NCBI GenBank assembly: GCA_041396685.1
Contig: JAWKYD010000004.1
Coordinates: forward strand, 359,712 to 423,711
Length of the DNA: 64,000 bases
Origin: JAUIAI01 sp041396685
GTDB lineage: Bacteria > Pseudomonadota > Gammaproteobacteria > Burkholderiales > Burkholderiaceae_E
Direction: 5' to 3'
Of the stretch, positions 26,460 through 34,309 are shown piece after piece. Numbering within the stretch: the stretch's first letter is position 1; each line of letters starts with the position of its first letter. Position numbers and translations under genes: made by a program. The notes beneath the pieces are model-generated. The model was not told the origin of the DNA. It was given only the letters and a program-made list of their open reading frames with translations, and did no database searches.

Positions 26460-27625
26460 CAGCGCATTTCGCGGGTGAACACCATGCTGACATGCGAGGA
26501 CAGCAACCCGCCCTCGCCATGCACCAGCGCCACCTCCGCCCCATCGACCTGGCGTCGGTCGGCATCGCCGCGCAGCTGGCGCACGGCCTCGACGATGCCC
26601 ATCAGGCCACCCACCGCGCCCGCATGCGCGTGACTGAGCATGCCGCCGTGGGTGTTGATCGGCAGCTTGCCACCGACCGCCGCATGGCCCTCGGCGAAGA
26701 AGGCGCCGCCCTCCCCGCGCGGTGCCAGACCGGTTTCCTCGAGTTCGATGATCGGCACGATGCTGAAACAGTCGTAGAGCATCGCGACATCGATGTCCGT
26801 GGGCCCGAGACCGGCCATGGCGTAGGCGAGTTCGCTGGACCTGGCCGCACCGAACTCGGTGAGGCTCGGCGCCGAGGTCAGATGCTCGTGCGTATGGCAT
26901 TCGCCGATGCCGGCCAGATAGACCGGTTTGCAGGGCAGATCGGCCGCGCGCTCGGGGCTGGTCACGATGAACGCCCCACCGGCGTCGGACAGCAGACAGC
27001 AGTCGAGCATGTTCAGGGGCTCCGAGATCGGCTTGGACGACAGCACGTCGTCGATCGTGATCGCCGTCTTCATGTGGGCATTCGGATGCAGCAGCGCGTG
27101 ATTGCGCGTATTGACCGCCACCGCCGCCATCTGCTCGCGCGTGGTGCCGTACTTGTGCATGTAGGCCCGCGCGACGAGCGCATACAACGACGGAATGCCG
27201 ATGCCGTAGGGTGCCTCGAAGTACGGATGGCCCACGGCCGAGAGCGCGCTGACCGCGGCGTCGCGGGTCATGCCGGTGGCGCGATTCTCGCCGGCACACA
27301 CGAGCACATAGTTCGCGCTTCCCGTGGCCACCGCCTGCGCCGCGTGATGCAGCATCGCGGCCGGCGAGCCGCCCCCGACGACGACCGCCGCGTTGTAGGT
27401 GGGCTGCAGTCCGAGATACTCGGCCATCACCGTGCCAAGCATGAAATACGGCTCGGTGAACGAGTAGGCGGTCAGCAGGCCATCGATCTGTGACGGCTTC
27501 AGTCCCGTTTCGCGGATCGCCCGGCGCGCCGCCTGCGCGTTCAGCCCGAGGCCGGACATGTGGGGCATCTTGCCGATATCGCTTTCGCCAACGCCAACGA
27601 TGGCCACGCTGTTTCTCAGAGACAT
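26459..27625 (-). CDS. SCP2-type thiolase-like protein without the active-site cysteine (possible acyl-CoA aldolase)
   Basis: Thiolase-fold protein of 388 residues. The usual nucleophile position reads VVVGGGSPAAML: Ser/Pro in place of the cysteine. The second catalytic motif survives as NTHGGMLSHAHAG, and the C-terminal CxG motif reads HGEGGLLSS. This pattern fits the Ltp2 group, which cleaves carbon-carbon bonds as a retro-aldolase and binds a DUF35 partner; a DUF35 gene lies at 22837. A tyrosine in MLYDCFS may matter for that chemistry. The ATG at 27625 has a GGGAGG site. A sigma-54 promoter lies about 83 bases upstream. Confidence 0.9.
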   Translation of the reverse strand: MSLRNSVAIVGVGESDIGKMPHMSGLGLNAQAARRAIRETGLKPSQIDGLLTAYSFTEPYFMLGTVMAEYLGLQPTYNAAVVVGGGSPAAMLHHAAQAVATGSANYVLVCAGENRATGMTRDAAVSALSAVGHPYFEAPYGIGIPSLYALVARAYMHKYGTTREQMAAVAVNTRNHALLHPNAHMKTAITIDDVLSSKPISEPLNMLDCCLLSDAGGAFIVTSPERAADLPCKPVYLAGIGECHTHEHLTSAPSLTEFGAARSSELAYAMAGLGPTDIDVAMLYDCFSIVPIIELEETGLAPRGEGGAFFAEGHAAVGGKLPINTHGGMLSHAHAGAVGGLMGIVEAVRQLRGDADRRQVDGAEVALVHGEGGLLSSHVSMVFTREMR

Positions 27626-27707
27626 TGAGCCTCCCATGCTCGATAGGGTCAATCCAGGGTCTGTCGGACGGCGCACGCTGGGTGCCCGCACCTTGCCTGA
27701 ATGCGTC

Positions 27708-27723
27708 GCAAACGGCGTGCCAA
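27708..27723 (-). promoter_or_regulatory. Sigma-54 promoter for the thiolase-like/epimerase operon
   Basis: The minus strand reads TTGGCACGCCGTTTGC, with consensus -24 and -12 elements at exact spacing, about 83 bases before the thiolase-like ATG. Confidence 0.85.
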
Positions 27724-27729
27724 TTCAGA

Positions 27730-27744
27730 GTCAGATCATCTGAC
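27730..27744. promoter_or_regulatory. Inverted repeat GTCAGA-N3-TCTGAC next to the thiolase sigma-54 promoter
   Basis: Perfect 6-base arms with a 3-base spacer, 7 bases upstream of the -24 region and between divergent operons. Too close to be a classical enhancer, so it may serve another regulator, perhaps of the plus-strand MmgE/PrpD operon. Confidence 0.45.
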
Positions 27745-27761
27745 CATAAGTGAACCAAGTG

Positions 27762-27778
27762 CGACTGTACATAAACGA
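27762..27778 (+). promoter_or_regulatory. Shared 17-base element upstream of the MmgE/PrpD operon
   Basis: CGACTGTACATAAACGA, matching 15 of 17 bases with 18255-18271. Both copies lie in a divergent region opposite a sigma-54 promoter and point at a plus-strand operon, which suggests a common regulator or promoter class. Confidence 0.55.
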
Positions 27779-27825
27779 AGGGCCACGGTACCTTCCCTGC
27801 TCGCAAGGCGCGCTCCGACGGACCG

Positions 27826-27870
27826 TGCGCCGGCACCGGGATGGATGCGCCGGCACCGGGATGGATGCGC
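27826..27870. repeat. Tandem 20-base repeat in the MmgE/PrpD leader
   Basis: Two perfect copies of TGCGCCGGCACCGGGATGGA (27826-27845, 27846-27865) and the first five bases of a third. It lies 46 bases before the ATG at 27916. It may arise from slippage; a role in the leader RNA is unknown. Confidence 0.8.
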
Positions 27871-27915
27871 CGCGCGGCTCACTGCCGCCTCGAGGAATCA
27901 ACAGAGACAATCGCG

Positions 27916-29316
27916 ATGAACCTGCAGACCGAGACCAGCTCGTCCTTGGATCTCTCCCATACCTTTGCCGGTCTCACGGTCGACACGCACTACGAGGATC
28001 TTCCGGTCGAGGCGCGGGAGCGTGCCAAGCAGAGCATCATGGACACCCTGGGTGTGATCATCGCGGCCAGTTCGCTGGCACCGAATGTGAAACCCGTGAT
28101 CGATCTGTCGCTCGAGATGGCGGGACGCGAAGAAGCGTCGGTACTGGGCTTCGGCGGCAAAGTGCCCGCGATGACGGCCGCATTCGCCAATGGCGCGATG
28201 GCCCACTGCCTGGACTTCGATGACCACGCGCCCGAGGGCCACCATCCGAGCAGCTCGATCGTGCCCGCGACCTTCGCGGTCGCCGAACGCGCCGGCGGTG
28301 TTTCCGGCAGGGAACTGATCGTCGCGACCGCCCTCGGACAAGACATGTTCCTGCGCTTGCGCCGCAATGTGTCCTGGAAGCAGGATTGGCACCTGACCAC
28401 GATCGTCGGCGTGTATTCGGCCGCCGCGGCCGCCGCACGCGTGATGGGCCTGAACCGTGCCCAGGTGGTCAGCGCGCTTGGCATCGCCGGCAACCAGGCG
28501 TCCGGCACGATGGAGATGGCCTACGGCACCGGCAGCGACCTGCGCGGCATGTATGCCGGCTTCGTGTCCATGCAGGCCACGCTGTCGGCCCTCATGGCCG
28601 AGAAAGGTGTGGTCGGCCCCAGCAGCACCTTCGAGGGCAAGGCGGGCTTCTTCAACACCTACCTCGCGGGCGGCTACGACCGCGCCAGGATGATCGCGAA
28701 CATCGGCAAGGACTTCACGGGCAGCTCGGTTCAGTTCAAGGCCTGGCCATCTTGTGGTCTGACCCATTCCTACATTCACGCGATCGCCTCGCTGATGACC
28801 GAACGGAATCTCCAGCCCGAGGACATCGACGAAATCAAGGTCTTCGTCGGCGACTTCCAGGAACGGCTCTGCACACCGATCGAAGATCGGCGCGCACCGA
28901 CCGTGCCGGTGGATGCGAAGTTCAGCATCCCCTACTGCGTGGGCGTCGCCGCGGTCAGGCGCACGGTTCGGCTGGCCGATTTCACCGAGCAAGGGCTCAA
29001 GGATCCGCGCGTGCTCGCCGCCGCGGCCAAGGTAGTCGCGATTCCCGACCCTTCCGGCAACTGGTCGGCGAAGCTGCCCTACGGCCGCGTTCAGGTGACC
29101 ACCCACGACGGCAGAACCTTCGAGCGGATCGGCGACAAGGTGCCGGGTGAATCCGAGGCGCCGATGGGCTGGGACTACATCATCGCCAAGTTCACCGAGG
29201 CCGCGTCGTTCGCATACAGACCGCTACCGTCCGCATCGATCGAACGCGCGCGCGACCTGATCCTCGAGCTCGAGCGCCTGGACGATGCCACCGACATCAT
29301 GCGCTGCCTGACCTGA
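27916..29316 (+). CDS. MmgE/PrpD family protein (first paralogue)
   Basis: Protein of 466 residues in the MmgE/PrpD family, which includes 2-methylcitrate dehydratase, cis-aconitate decarboxylase and iminodisuccinate epimerase. Seen: AHCLDFDDHAPEGHHPSSSIVPA, matching the active-site region of the family, and FKAWPSCGLTHSYIHA. The ATG at 27916 gives the normal length; an in-frame extension upstream falls in the tandem repeat. The second paralogue follows after 15 bases. With no prpB or prpC nearby, methylcitrate dehydration is not the obvious role; another tricarboxylic or hydroxy-acyl substrate is likely. Confidence 0.9.
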   Translation: MNLQTETSSSLDLSHTFAGLTVDTHYEDLPVEARERAKQSIMDTLGVIIAASSLAPNVKPVIDLSLEMAGREEASVLGFGGKVPAMTAAFANGAMAHCLDFDDHAPEGHHPSSSIVPATFAVAERAGGVSGRELIVATALGQDMFLRLRRNVSWKQDWHLTTIVGVYSAAAAAARVMGLNRAQVVSALGIAGNQASGTMEMAYGTGSDLRGMYAGFVSMQATLSALMAEKGVVGPSSTFEGKAGFFNTYLAGGYDRARMIANIGKDFTGSSVQFKAWPSCGLTHSYIHAIASLMTERNLQPEDIDEIKVFVGDFQERLCTPIEDRRAPTVPVDAKFSIPYCVGVAAVRRTVRLADFTEQGLKDPRVLAAAAKVVAIPDPSGNWSAKLPYGRVQVTTHDGRTFERIGDKVPGESEAPMGWDYIIAKFTEAASFAYRPLPSASIERARDLILELERLDDATDIMRCLT

Positions 29317-29331
29317 ACCTGGAAACCCACC

Positions 29332-30678
29332 GTGGATGCCACGACCCTGACTCTCGCCGAACTGGTCACGGCAATCGACATCGGCTCGCTGCCGGCGGTT
29401 GCCGTCCACGAGGCGAAGCGCCGCCTGCTGGACAGCATCGCCTGCGCGATGGGCGCATTCGATGAACCTTTCTGCGCGGAGATCCGCGGCGTCGCCCAGC
29501 GTTACCAGGGCTCGCCCTCGGCGCGCATCTGGGGCACGGGCGCGCGCAGCTCGATGGAGATGGCAGGCTTCGCCAATGCGACCATGGTCCGGTATCAGGA
29601 TCTCAGCGATACCGTCCTGAGCCGTGCGGCCGGTCATCCGAGCGACATGATCCCGGCGCTGGTCGCCCTCGCCGAGGGCACCCGCGCCAGCGGAGCCGCC
29701 CTTCTCGAAGCGATCGTTGCCGCCTATGAGCTCTATGTCGGGCTCTGCGACGCAACGGCATTTCAGAAGCGCGCGGTCGATCAGTCGACGGCCGCCGCGC
29801 TCGGCGCGGCCGGCGGCGCGGCGCGCCTGCTGCAACTGAATGTCGAGCAGACCGGCAACGCGATCTCACTGGCGCTCGGCGCCAACGTGAATCTCTACAA
29901 CGTGCGCAGCGGTGCGCTATCGGACTGGAAGGCCTGCGCAGGCCCCAATGCCGCCAAGCAAGGCGTTTTCGCCGCATTGCTGGCCGCCGACGGGGTCAGC
30001 GGGCCGACCGCGGTCTTCGACGGCACGGCCGGCTTTTGCGACATCGTCGGCCCGCTGTCGTTCGCGCTGAACCCAACGACCGCGCCGCGCATCCTCGGCA
30101 CGCATCTCAAGGCCTATCCGGTGTGCTTCCACGGCCAGTCAGCGGTCGATGCCGCCACGAGCCTCACCGGGCGCGTCGCCCCCGGCGACATCTCGTCGGT
30201 GTCGATCGAGACCTACGAGGCCGCGCATCGCGCGATGGCCAACGACCCGAGCCGCTGGACCCCCGAGAACCGCGAAACCGCCGATCACAGCCTGCCCTAC
30301 ACGGTCGGCGTCGTGCTCACCAGGGGGCGTCTGGTCTCGGCCGACTATGAGCCGGATGCGCTGGCGGACCCCGCGCTCGGTCGTTTCATGCAACGGATAT
30401 CGGTGGTCGCCTCGGACGCGTTCACCGCCGACTATCCCACGACCACGCGCACCCGGATCCGCATCACGACCACGGATGGCCAGACCCACGAGAGCGAAAC
30501 CGCCCACCCCAAGGGGCATGCGCTGAATCCGCTCTCCGACGTCGAGTTGACCGCGAAGTTGAACGGGCTGTTGCCGGCCGCCTTCACGGGCGAACGCGGC
30601 GAACGCATCCGTGCCGGCGTGTGGGCGCTGGACGATGCCCGGTCGGTCGATGCGATGGTCGACGCGCTCTGCCCGTAA
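29332..30678 (+). CDS. MmgE/PrpD family protein (second paralogue)
   Basis: Protein of 448 residues, a diverged relative of the gene just upstream. Seen: VRYQDLSDTVLSRAAGHPSDMIPA in place of the DDxH...HPS region, and LKAYPVCFHGQSAVDAA. The start is GTG at 29332. The two paralogues may form a hetero-oligomer or act on successive substrates. It is convergent with the LysR gene across 51 bases. Confidence 0.88.
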   Translation: MDATTLTLAELVTAIDIGSLPAVAVHEAKRRLLDSIACAMGAFDEPFCAEIRGVAQRYQGSPSARIWGTGARSSMEMAGFANATMVRYQDLSDTVLSRAAGHPSDMIPALVALAEGTRASGAALLEAIVAAYELYVGLCDATAFQKRAVDQSTAAALGAAGGAARLLQLNVEQTGNAISLALGANVNLYNVRSGALSDWKACAGPNAAKQGVFAALLAADGVSGPTAVFDGTAGFCDIVGPLSFALNPTTAPRILGTHLKAYPVCFHGQSAVDAATSLTGRVAPGDISSVSIETYEAAHRAMANDPSRWTPENRETADHSLPYTVGVVLTRGRLVSADYEPDALADPALGRFMQRISVVASDAFTADYPTTTRTRIRITTTDGQTHESETAHPKGHALNPLSDVELTAKLNGLLPAAFTGERGERIRAGVWALDDARSVDAMVDALCP

Positions 30679-30729
30679 ACCGCAAATCCCCGGCAACCGG
30701 GACGACGAGCGCTTCGTGTGCGCCCCCGT

Positions 30730-31623
30730 CTATTTCACCAGCCGTCGCATGGTGTCGACGAAATTGTCCAGGATCGGATTGACCTGATCCGCACGCCATA
30801 TCAAACGGAACTGGCTGATGTATTCGATGCCGCGCAGCGGCAAGACACGAATATTCTGCGGATACTGAAGATCCGCTGAGGACACCACCAAGCCCACGCC
30901 CATGCCAACCGAAATCAGATTCACCTGCGTGGCGATGTTCGAGACCTCTTGAACGATCTTCGGCACGAAGCTGAAGTAGGGATTCATCAGCGAACGACGC
31001 ACCACGATGAAACCCTCGTCGACGAGATCCGACAACACCAGGGATTTCCGCTTGGCCAAAGGATGGTCGAGCGGCAACGCAACGCCCAGGCCTCCCTCTT
31101 GCAGTTCGAGCGAGTCGAGATCTTTGATTGCGCCGGCCTGCGGCACCGAGGTCTTGGGCTCGCCCCTATCCAGCGCCACGTAGACGAAGCCGGCATCCAG
31201 TGAACCGGCGCGCACGGCATCGATCTGCGCGCTGCTCGGCATCTCGCGCAAAGCGATCTCGGTATCGGGATACTCGCTGCCGAACTGCTTGACCGCCCGA
31301 CGAAAAAGCGGATGCAGCAGGCTCAGCGAGCCGTAGCCGACGACCAATTGCCCGAGTTTTCCGTGGCCGATTCGCTTGGCGGTTTCAACCGCCTGCGATA
31401 GATCGGACAATACCCGGCTCGAGTGCTTGAACAGCGACTCACCCGCGGCGGTCAGCCTGACCTTGTGTGCGCGCCGCTCGAACAGTGCAACGCCGAGCTC
31501 GGCTTCGAGATCGGCGATCGTCTGCGAGACCGCCGGCCGCGTCACCGACAGAATCTCCGCGGCGCGGCCGAAATGGAGCTCCTCGGCGGCGGCGACGAAG
31601 TAGCGCAGATGTCGCAGTTCCAT
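30730..31623 (-). CDS. LysR family transcriptional regulator
   Basis: Regulator of 297 residues. Seen: the N-terminal helix-turn-helix MELRHLRYFVAAAEELHFGRAAEILSVTRPAVSQTI-type domain, and a CatM/BenM-like effector domain (GYGSLSLLHPLFRRAVKQF; PLDHPLAKRKSL; VGMGVGLVVSS). Such regulators usually respond to an aromatic or dicarboxylate intermediate. It lies 29 bases after the acyl-CoA ligase gene, on the same strand, and is convergent with the MmgE/PrpD operon. The target genes are not clear: no canonical divergent promoter faces it. Confidence 0.92.
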   Translation of the reverse strand: MELRHLRYFVAAAEELHFGRAAEILSVTRPAVSQTIADLEAELGVALFERRAHKVRLTAAGESLFKHSSRVLSDLSQAVETAKRIGHGKLGQLVVGYGSLSLLHPLFRRAVKQFGSEYPDTEIALREMPSSAQIDAVRAGSLDAGFVYVALDRGEPKTSVPQAGAIKDLDSLELQEGGLGVALPLDHPLAKRKSLVLSDLVDEGFIVVRRSLMNPYFSFVPKIVQEVSNIATQVNLISVGMGVGLVVSSADLQYPQNIRVLPLRGIEYISQFRLIWRADQVNPILDNFVDTMRRLVK

Positions 31624-31652
31624 GGTCGTCGAACCGGCTCGTCGGCAGGCGG

Positions 31653-33287
31653 TCAGACGCCACGCAACTCGCGTCGCAGGATCTTGCCGACCGTGGACTT
31701 CGGCAACGCATCCAAGAACTGCACGATTCTGGGCACTTTGTAGCCGGCGAGCTCGTTGCGGCAAAAGGTGATCACATCGTCTTCGGTGATCGAAGCACCC
31801 GCCGATCTGACGACGAACAGCTTCACCGCTTCGCCGGATTTTTCGTCCGGCACCCCCACGCACGCACACTCGGCCACGCCCGGACAGGCACTGGCGACGG
31901 CCTCGACATCGTTCGGATAGACGTTGAACCCCGAAACGATGACCATGTCCTTCTTGCGATCGACGATCTTCAGGAAGCCTCGATCGTCGAACACCCCGAT
32001 GTCGCCGGTGCGGAAGTAGCCGTCGGCGGTGAACGCCTCGGCATTGGCCTGCGGCTTCTCCCAGTAACCGGCCATTACCTGCGGGCCCTTGGTGCAGACC
32101 TCGCCGGCCTCGCCGATGCCGACCTCACGGTCGTTGTCGTCGAGCAGTTTGATGTCGGTGGACGGCACGGGCAGGCCCGTCGTGCCGCTGAACTCTGTCA
32201 CCGCCGCCGGATTGAAGGTCAGCACCGGGCTGGTTTCGGACAGGCCGTAGCCCTCGCGGATGAACTGGCCCGTGATGGCCTGCCAGCGCGCGGATACGGT
32301 GGGGATGATCGCCGCGCCGCCGCCCACGGCCAGGTGCAGGCGCGACCAGTCGACCTCCGCCGTCTTCGGATGCATGGTCAGGCCGGCGAACAAAGTGTTG
32401 ACCGCCGTGAACACGGTTGGCCTGGCCTGCCCAAGCGTCGCGACGAAGGCGTCCATGTCGCGCGGATTCGCGACCAGCCAGTTCTCGGCGCCGGCCTGGA
32501 AGTAGCTGATGAAGTTCACCATCAGCGCGAAGATGTGATAAAGCGGAATGGCCGTGACGATCACCTCTTCGGCCGGCCGCAGAGCCTCGGGCATGAAGGT
32601 GCTGAACTGCGCGACATTGGCCAGCAGGTTGCCGTGCGAGAGCGCCGCCCCCTTCGACAGGCCGGTGGTTCCGCCGGTGTATTGCAGGAACAGCAGATCG
32701 TCGGGCGCGAGCGTCACGGGCGTGAACGGCAGCGTCGCGCCCTGCGCGAGTGCGTCAATCAGCGACACGCTGTCCTTCAGACGTGAATCCACCGGCGGGC
32801 TCGGCAGCGGGCTGTCGGCAGCGAGCGCCAGTCCGGCCGTGACGATGCTGCGAACCGGTGTCTGGTCGACGATCTCGGCCAGCGTCGGCGTCGCGCCGCT
32901 GAAGACGACGATCATCTGGCATCCCGCGTCGCGGAGCTGATGCTGGAGCTCACGCGGGGTGTACAAGGGATTGACGTTCACCTGCGCGGCACCCGCCCGG
33001 ATGATGCCCAGCATCGCCACCGGAAAGGCCAGGATGTTCGGCGTCATCACGGCGATGCGATCACCTCGCTTCACCCCCTGGGCCTGCAGCCAGGCGGCGA
33101 AGGCGCGCGACAGTCGATCGACATCGGCGTAGGTCAGGGTCTGACCAAACGAATGAAGCGCGGGTTTGTTCGCGAAACGCACCATGGCGCTTTCCATCAT
33201 CGCCGTGACGGAGGGGAATTCCGGGGCGGGGATCTCGCTCGGGATTCCGTAAGCTCGGTAGCTCGCGAGCCATGGGCGTTCGCTCAT
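31653..33287 (-). CDS. Long-chain fatty-acid/aryl-acid CoA ligase (AMP-forming)
   Basis: Adenylating acyl-CoA ligase of 544 residues, the FadD-type size. Seen: P-loop-like motif LLFLQYTGGTTGLSKGAA, EGYGLSETSPV, GYFRTGDIGVFDDRGFLKIVDRKKDMVIVSGFNVYP, and the C-terminal catalytic Lys in PKSTVGKILRRELR. It makes an acyl-CoA with release of AMP and PPi. The ATG has a GGAG site 8 bases upstream. Unlike the synthetase at 5533 it costs two phosphate bonds. It lies just upstream of, and in line with, the LysR gene. The acid substrate (fatty or aromatic) is unknown. Confidence 0.94.
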   Translation of the reverse strand: MSERPWLASYRAYGIPSEIPAPEFPSVTAMMESAMVRFANKPALHSFGQTLTYADVDRLSRAFAAWLQAQGVKRGDRIAVMTPNILAFPVAMLGIIRAGAAQVNVNPLYTPRELQHQLRDAGCQMIVVFSGATPTLAEIVDQTPVRSIVTAGLALAADSPLPSPPVDSRLKDSVSLIDALAQGATLPFTPVTLAPDDLLFLQYTGGTTGLSKGAALSHGNLLANVAQFSTFMPEALRPAEEVIVTAIPLYHIFALMVNFISYFQAGAENWLVANPRDMDAFVATLGQARPTVFTAVNTLFAGLTMHPKTAEVDWSRLHLAVGGGAAIIPTVSARWQAITGQFIREGYGLSETSPVLTFNPAAVTEFSGTTGLPVPSTDIKLLDDNDREVGIGEAGEVCTKGPQVMAGYWEKPQANAEAFTADGYFRTGDIGVFDDRGFLKIVDRKKDMVIVSGFNVYPNDVEAVASACPGVAECACVGVPDEKSGEAVKLFVVRSAGASITEDDVITFCRNELAGYKVPRIVQFLDALPKSTVGKILRRELRGV

Positions 33288-33373
33288 TTTGAATACTCCG
33301 GGGTTCTGTTCTTGGCCGGCGTCGGTCGCCGTTGATGTTTCAGAGTATGAAATACGGATCGGCGCCGGTGCCG

Positions 33374-33410
33374 GGGTGGCGATGCCCGCTCTTGCCGGGC
33401 ATCGCCACCC
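33374..33410. terminator. Strong hairpin downstream of the TVP38 gene
   Basis: Perfect 15-base arms (GGGTGGCGATGCCCG and its complement) with a 7-base loop, 18 bases after the stop of the minus-strand TVP38 gene and 87 bases before the ligase ATG. No T-run. It may stop or stabilise the upstream transcript. Confidence 0.6.
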
Positions 33411-33428
33411 GATTGTGACAGAGCCTCG

Positions 33429-34112
33429 CTACCCGCCCGGCCGTCCGGGCCGTCGATGCAGCATCCAGGCGGCATAGGCCACGAACGACAGGGTCGACGC
33501 GACGAACACGATCATCTGAACCGGTCCGGAAAGCACCGGCAGCCATGAGAACAGCAGCGCGAACGGGGTCGCTCCGATCGCGGTGGATAGGGCATTTTCG
33601 AGAACCGTGGTGCGCGCGCTGAACAGACCGAGCGCATACGACAGTACATCCACCGGGAAGGTCATGCGCAGCAAGACGAGCGATGCCATCCGGTGCCGCG
33701 GGTGGATCATCCGATCGATTTGCGCGTGACGTTGTGCCGACGGAAAACGACGCAGGATCAGGAGACGTGCATGGCGGCCGAGCGCGAACGACAGGGCGGC
33801 ACCGACGATCCAGCCGGCCAGTAGCACCGCCGCGGTCCACCACGGGCCCCAGACGATCACGAATGCCGGCACCAGCGCGAGATTGCTCGCCATCGGCATC
33901 AAGACCGCGACGACGGAGGTCAGGAAGAACAACGTGATGCCCAGGACGGCGTGACCGCTCAGGACATCATGCACGGTCGCCTCGTAGTGCCTGGTCAGCC
34001 AGATCGCCAGAACGAACAGCACGACCACGCCCAGACCGTCACGAACACACGGCCACCAGTGCGCCCAGGTGATGGCATGGCGTGTGGCAGAGGTGATCGA
34101 CCGATCATTCAT
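33429..34112 (-). CDS. TVP38/TMEM64 (DedA-like) family membrane protein
   Basis: Inner-membrane protein of 227 residues with about five hydrophobic segments. Seen: the family motif FALGRHARLLILRRF-like stretch and the FPVDVLSYALGLFSARTTVLENALSTAIGATPFALLFSWL core. Members of this fold are thought to act in lipid scrambling or membrane homeostasis. The ATG at 34112 is preferred; a TTG at 34265 would add 51 basic residues without support. The neighbours are stress-type genes rather than catabolic ones. Confidence 0.85.
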   Translation of the reverse strand: MNDRSITSATRHAITWAHWWPCVRDGLGVVVLFVLAIWLTRHYEATVHDVLSGHAVLGITLFFLTSVVAVLMPMASNLALVPAFVIVWGPWWTAAVLLAGWIVGAALSFALGRHARLLILRRFPSAQRHAQIDRMIHPRHRMASLVLLRMTFPVDVLSYALGLFSARTTVLENALSTAIGATPFALLFSWLPVLSGPVQMIVFVASTLSFVAYAAWMLHRRPGRPGG

Positions 34113-34309
34113 ATCCGGCGCTTCGACCCGCGCCAGCGCCCGAGCCTCGGATAGCGCGGTTTCGCGCGTCAGCGTGACTGCGAGCCGACGCCGCCGCGGT
34201 TTGCAGGTTCCCGATTTTGCGCGAACCCGACGCCGGCCGATCCGACACGGCCGGATCGCGGGCAAGGCCAGCGCGAGCCCGATGGCCTCGCCCGCCAGCG
34301 GACCGTGAC

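Noticed and set aside
25539..27836. A 765-codon open frame that seems to fuse a thiolase-region protein with the epimerase
   Set aside because: Only the epimerase part, from the ATG at 26459, resembles a protein family; the upstream part is an out-of-frame reading of the thiolase-like gene.
33288..33428. The 15-base hairpin as a REP-type or mobile-element end
   Set aside because: Only one copy is visible in the window, and it sits just where a transcript end is expected.
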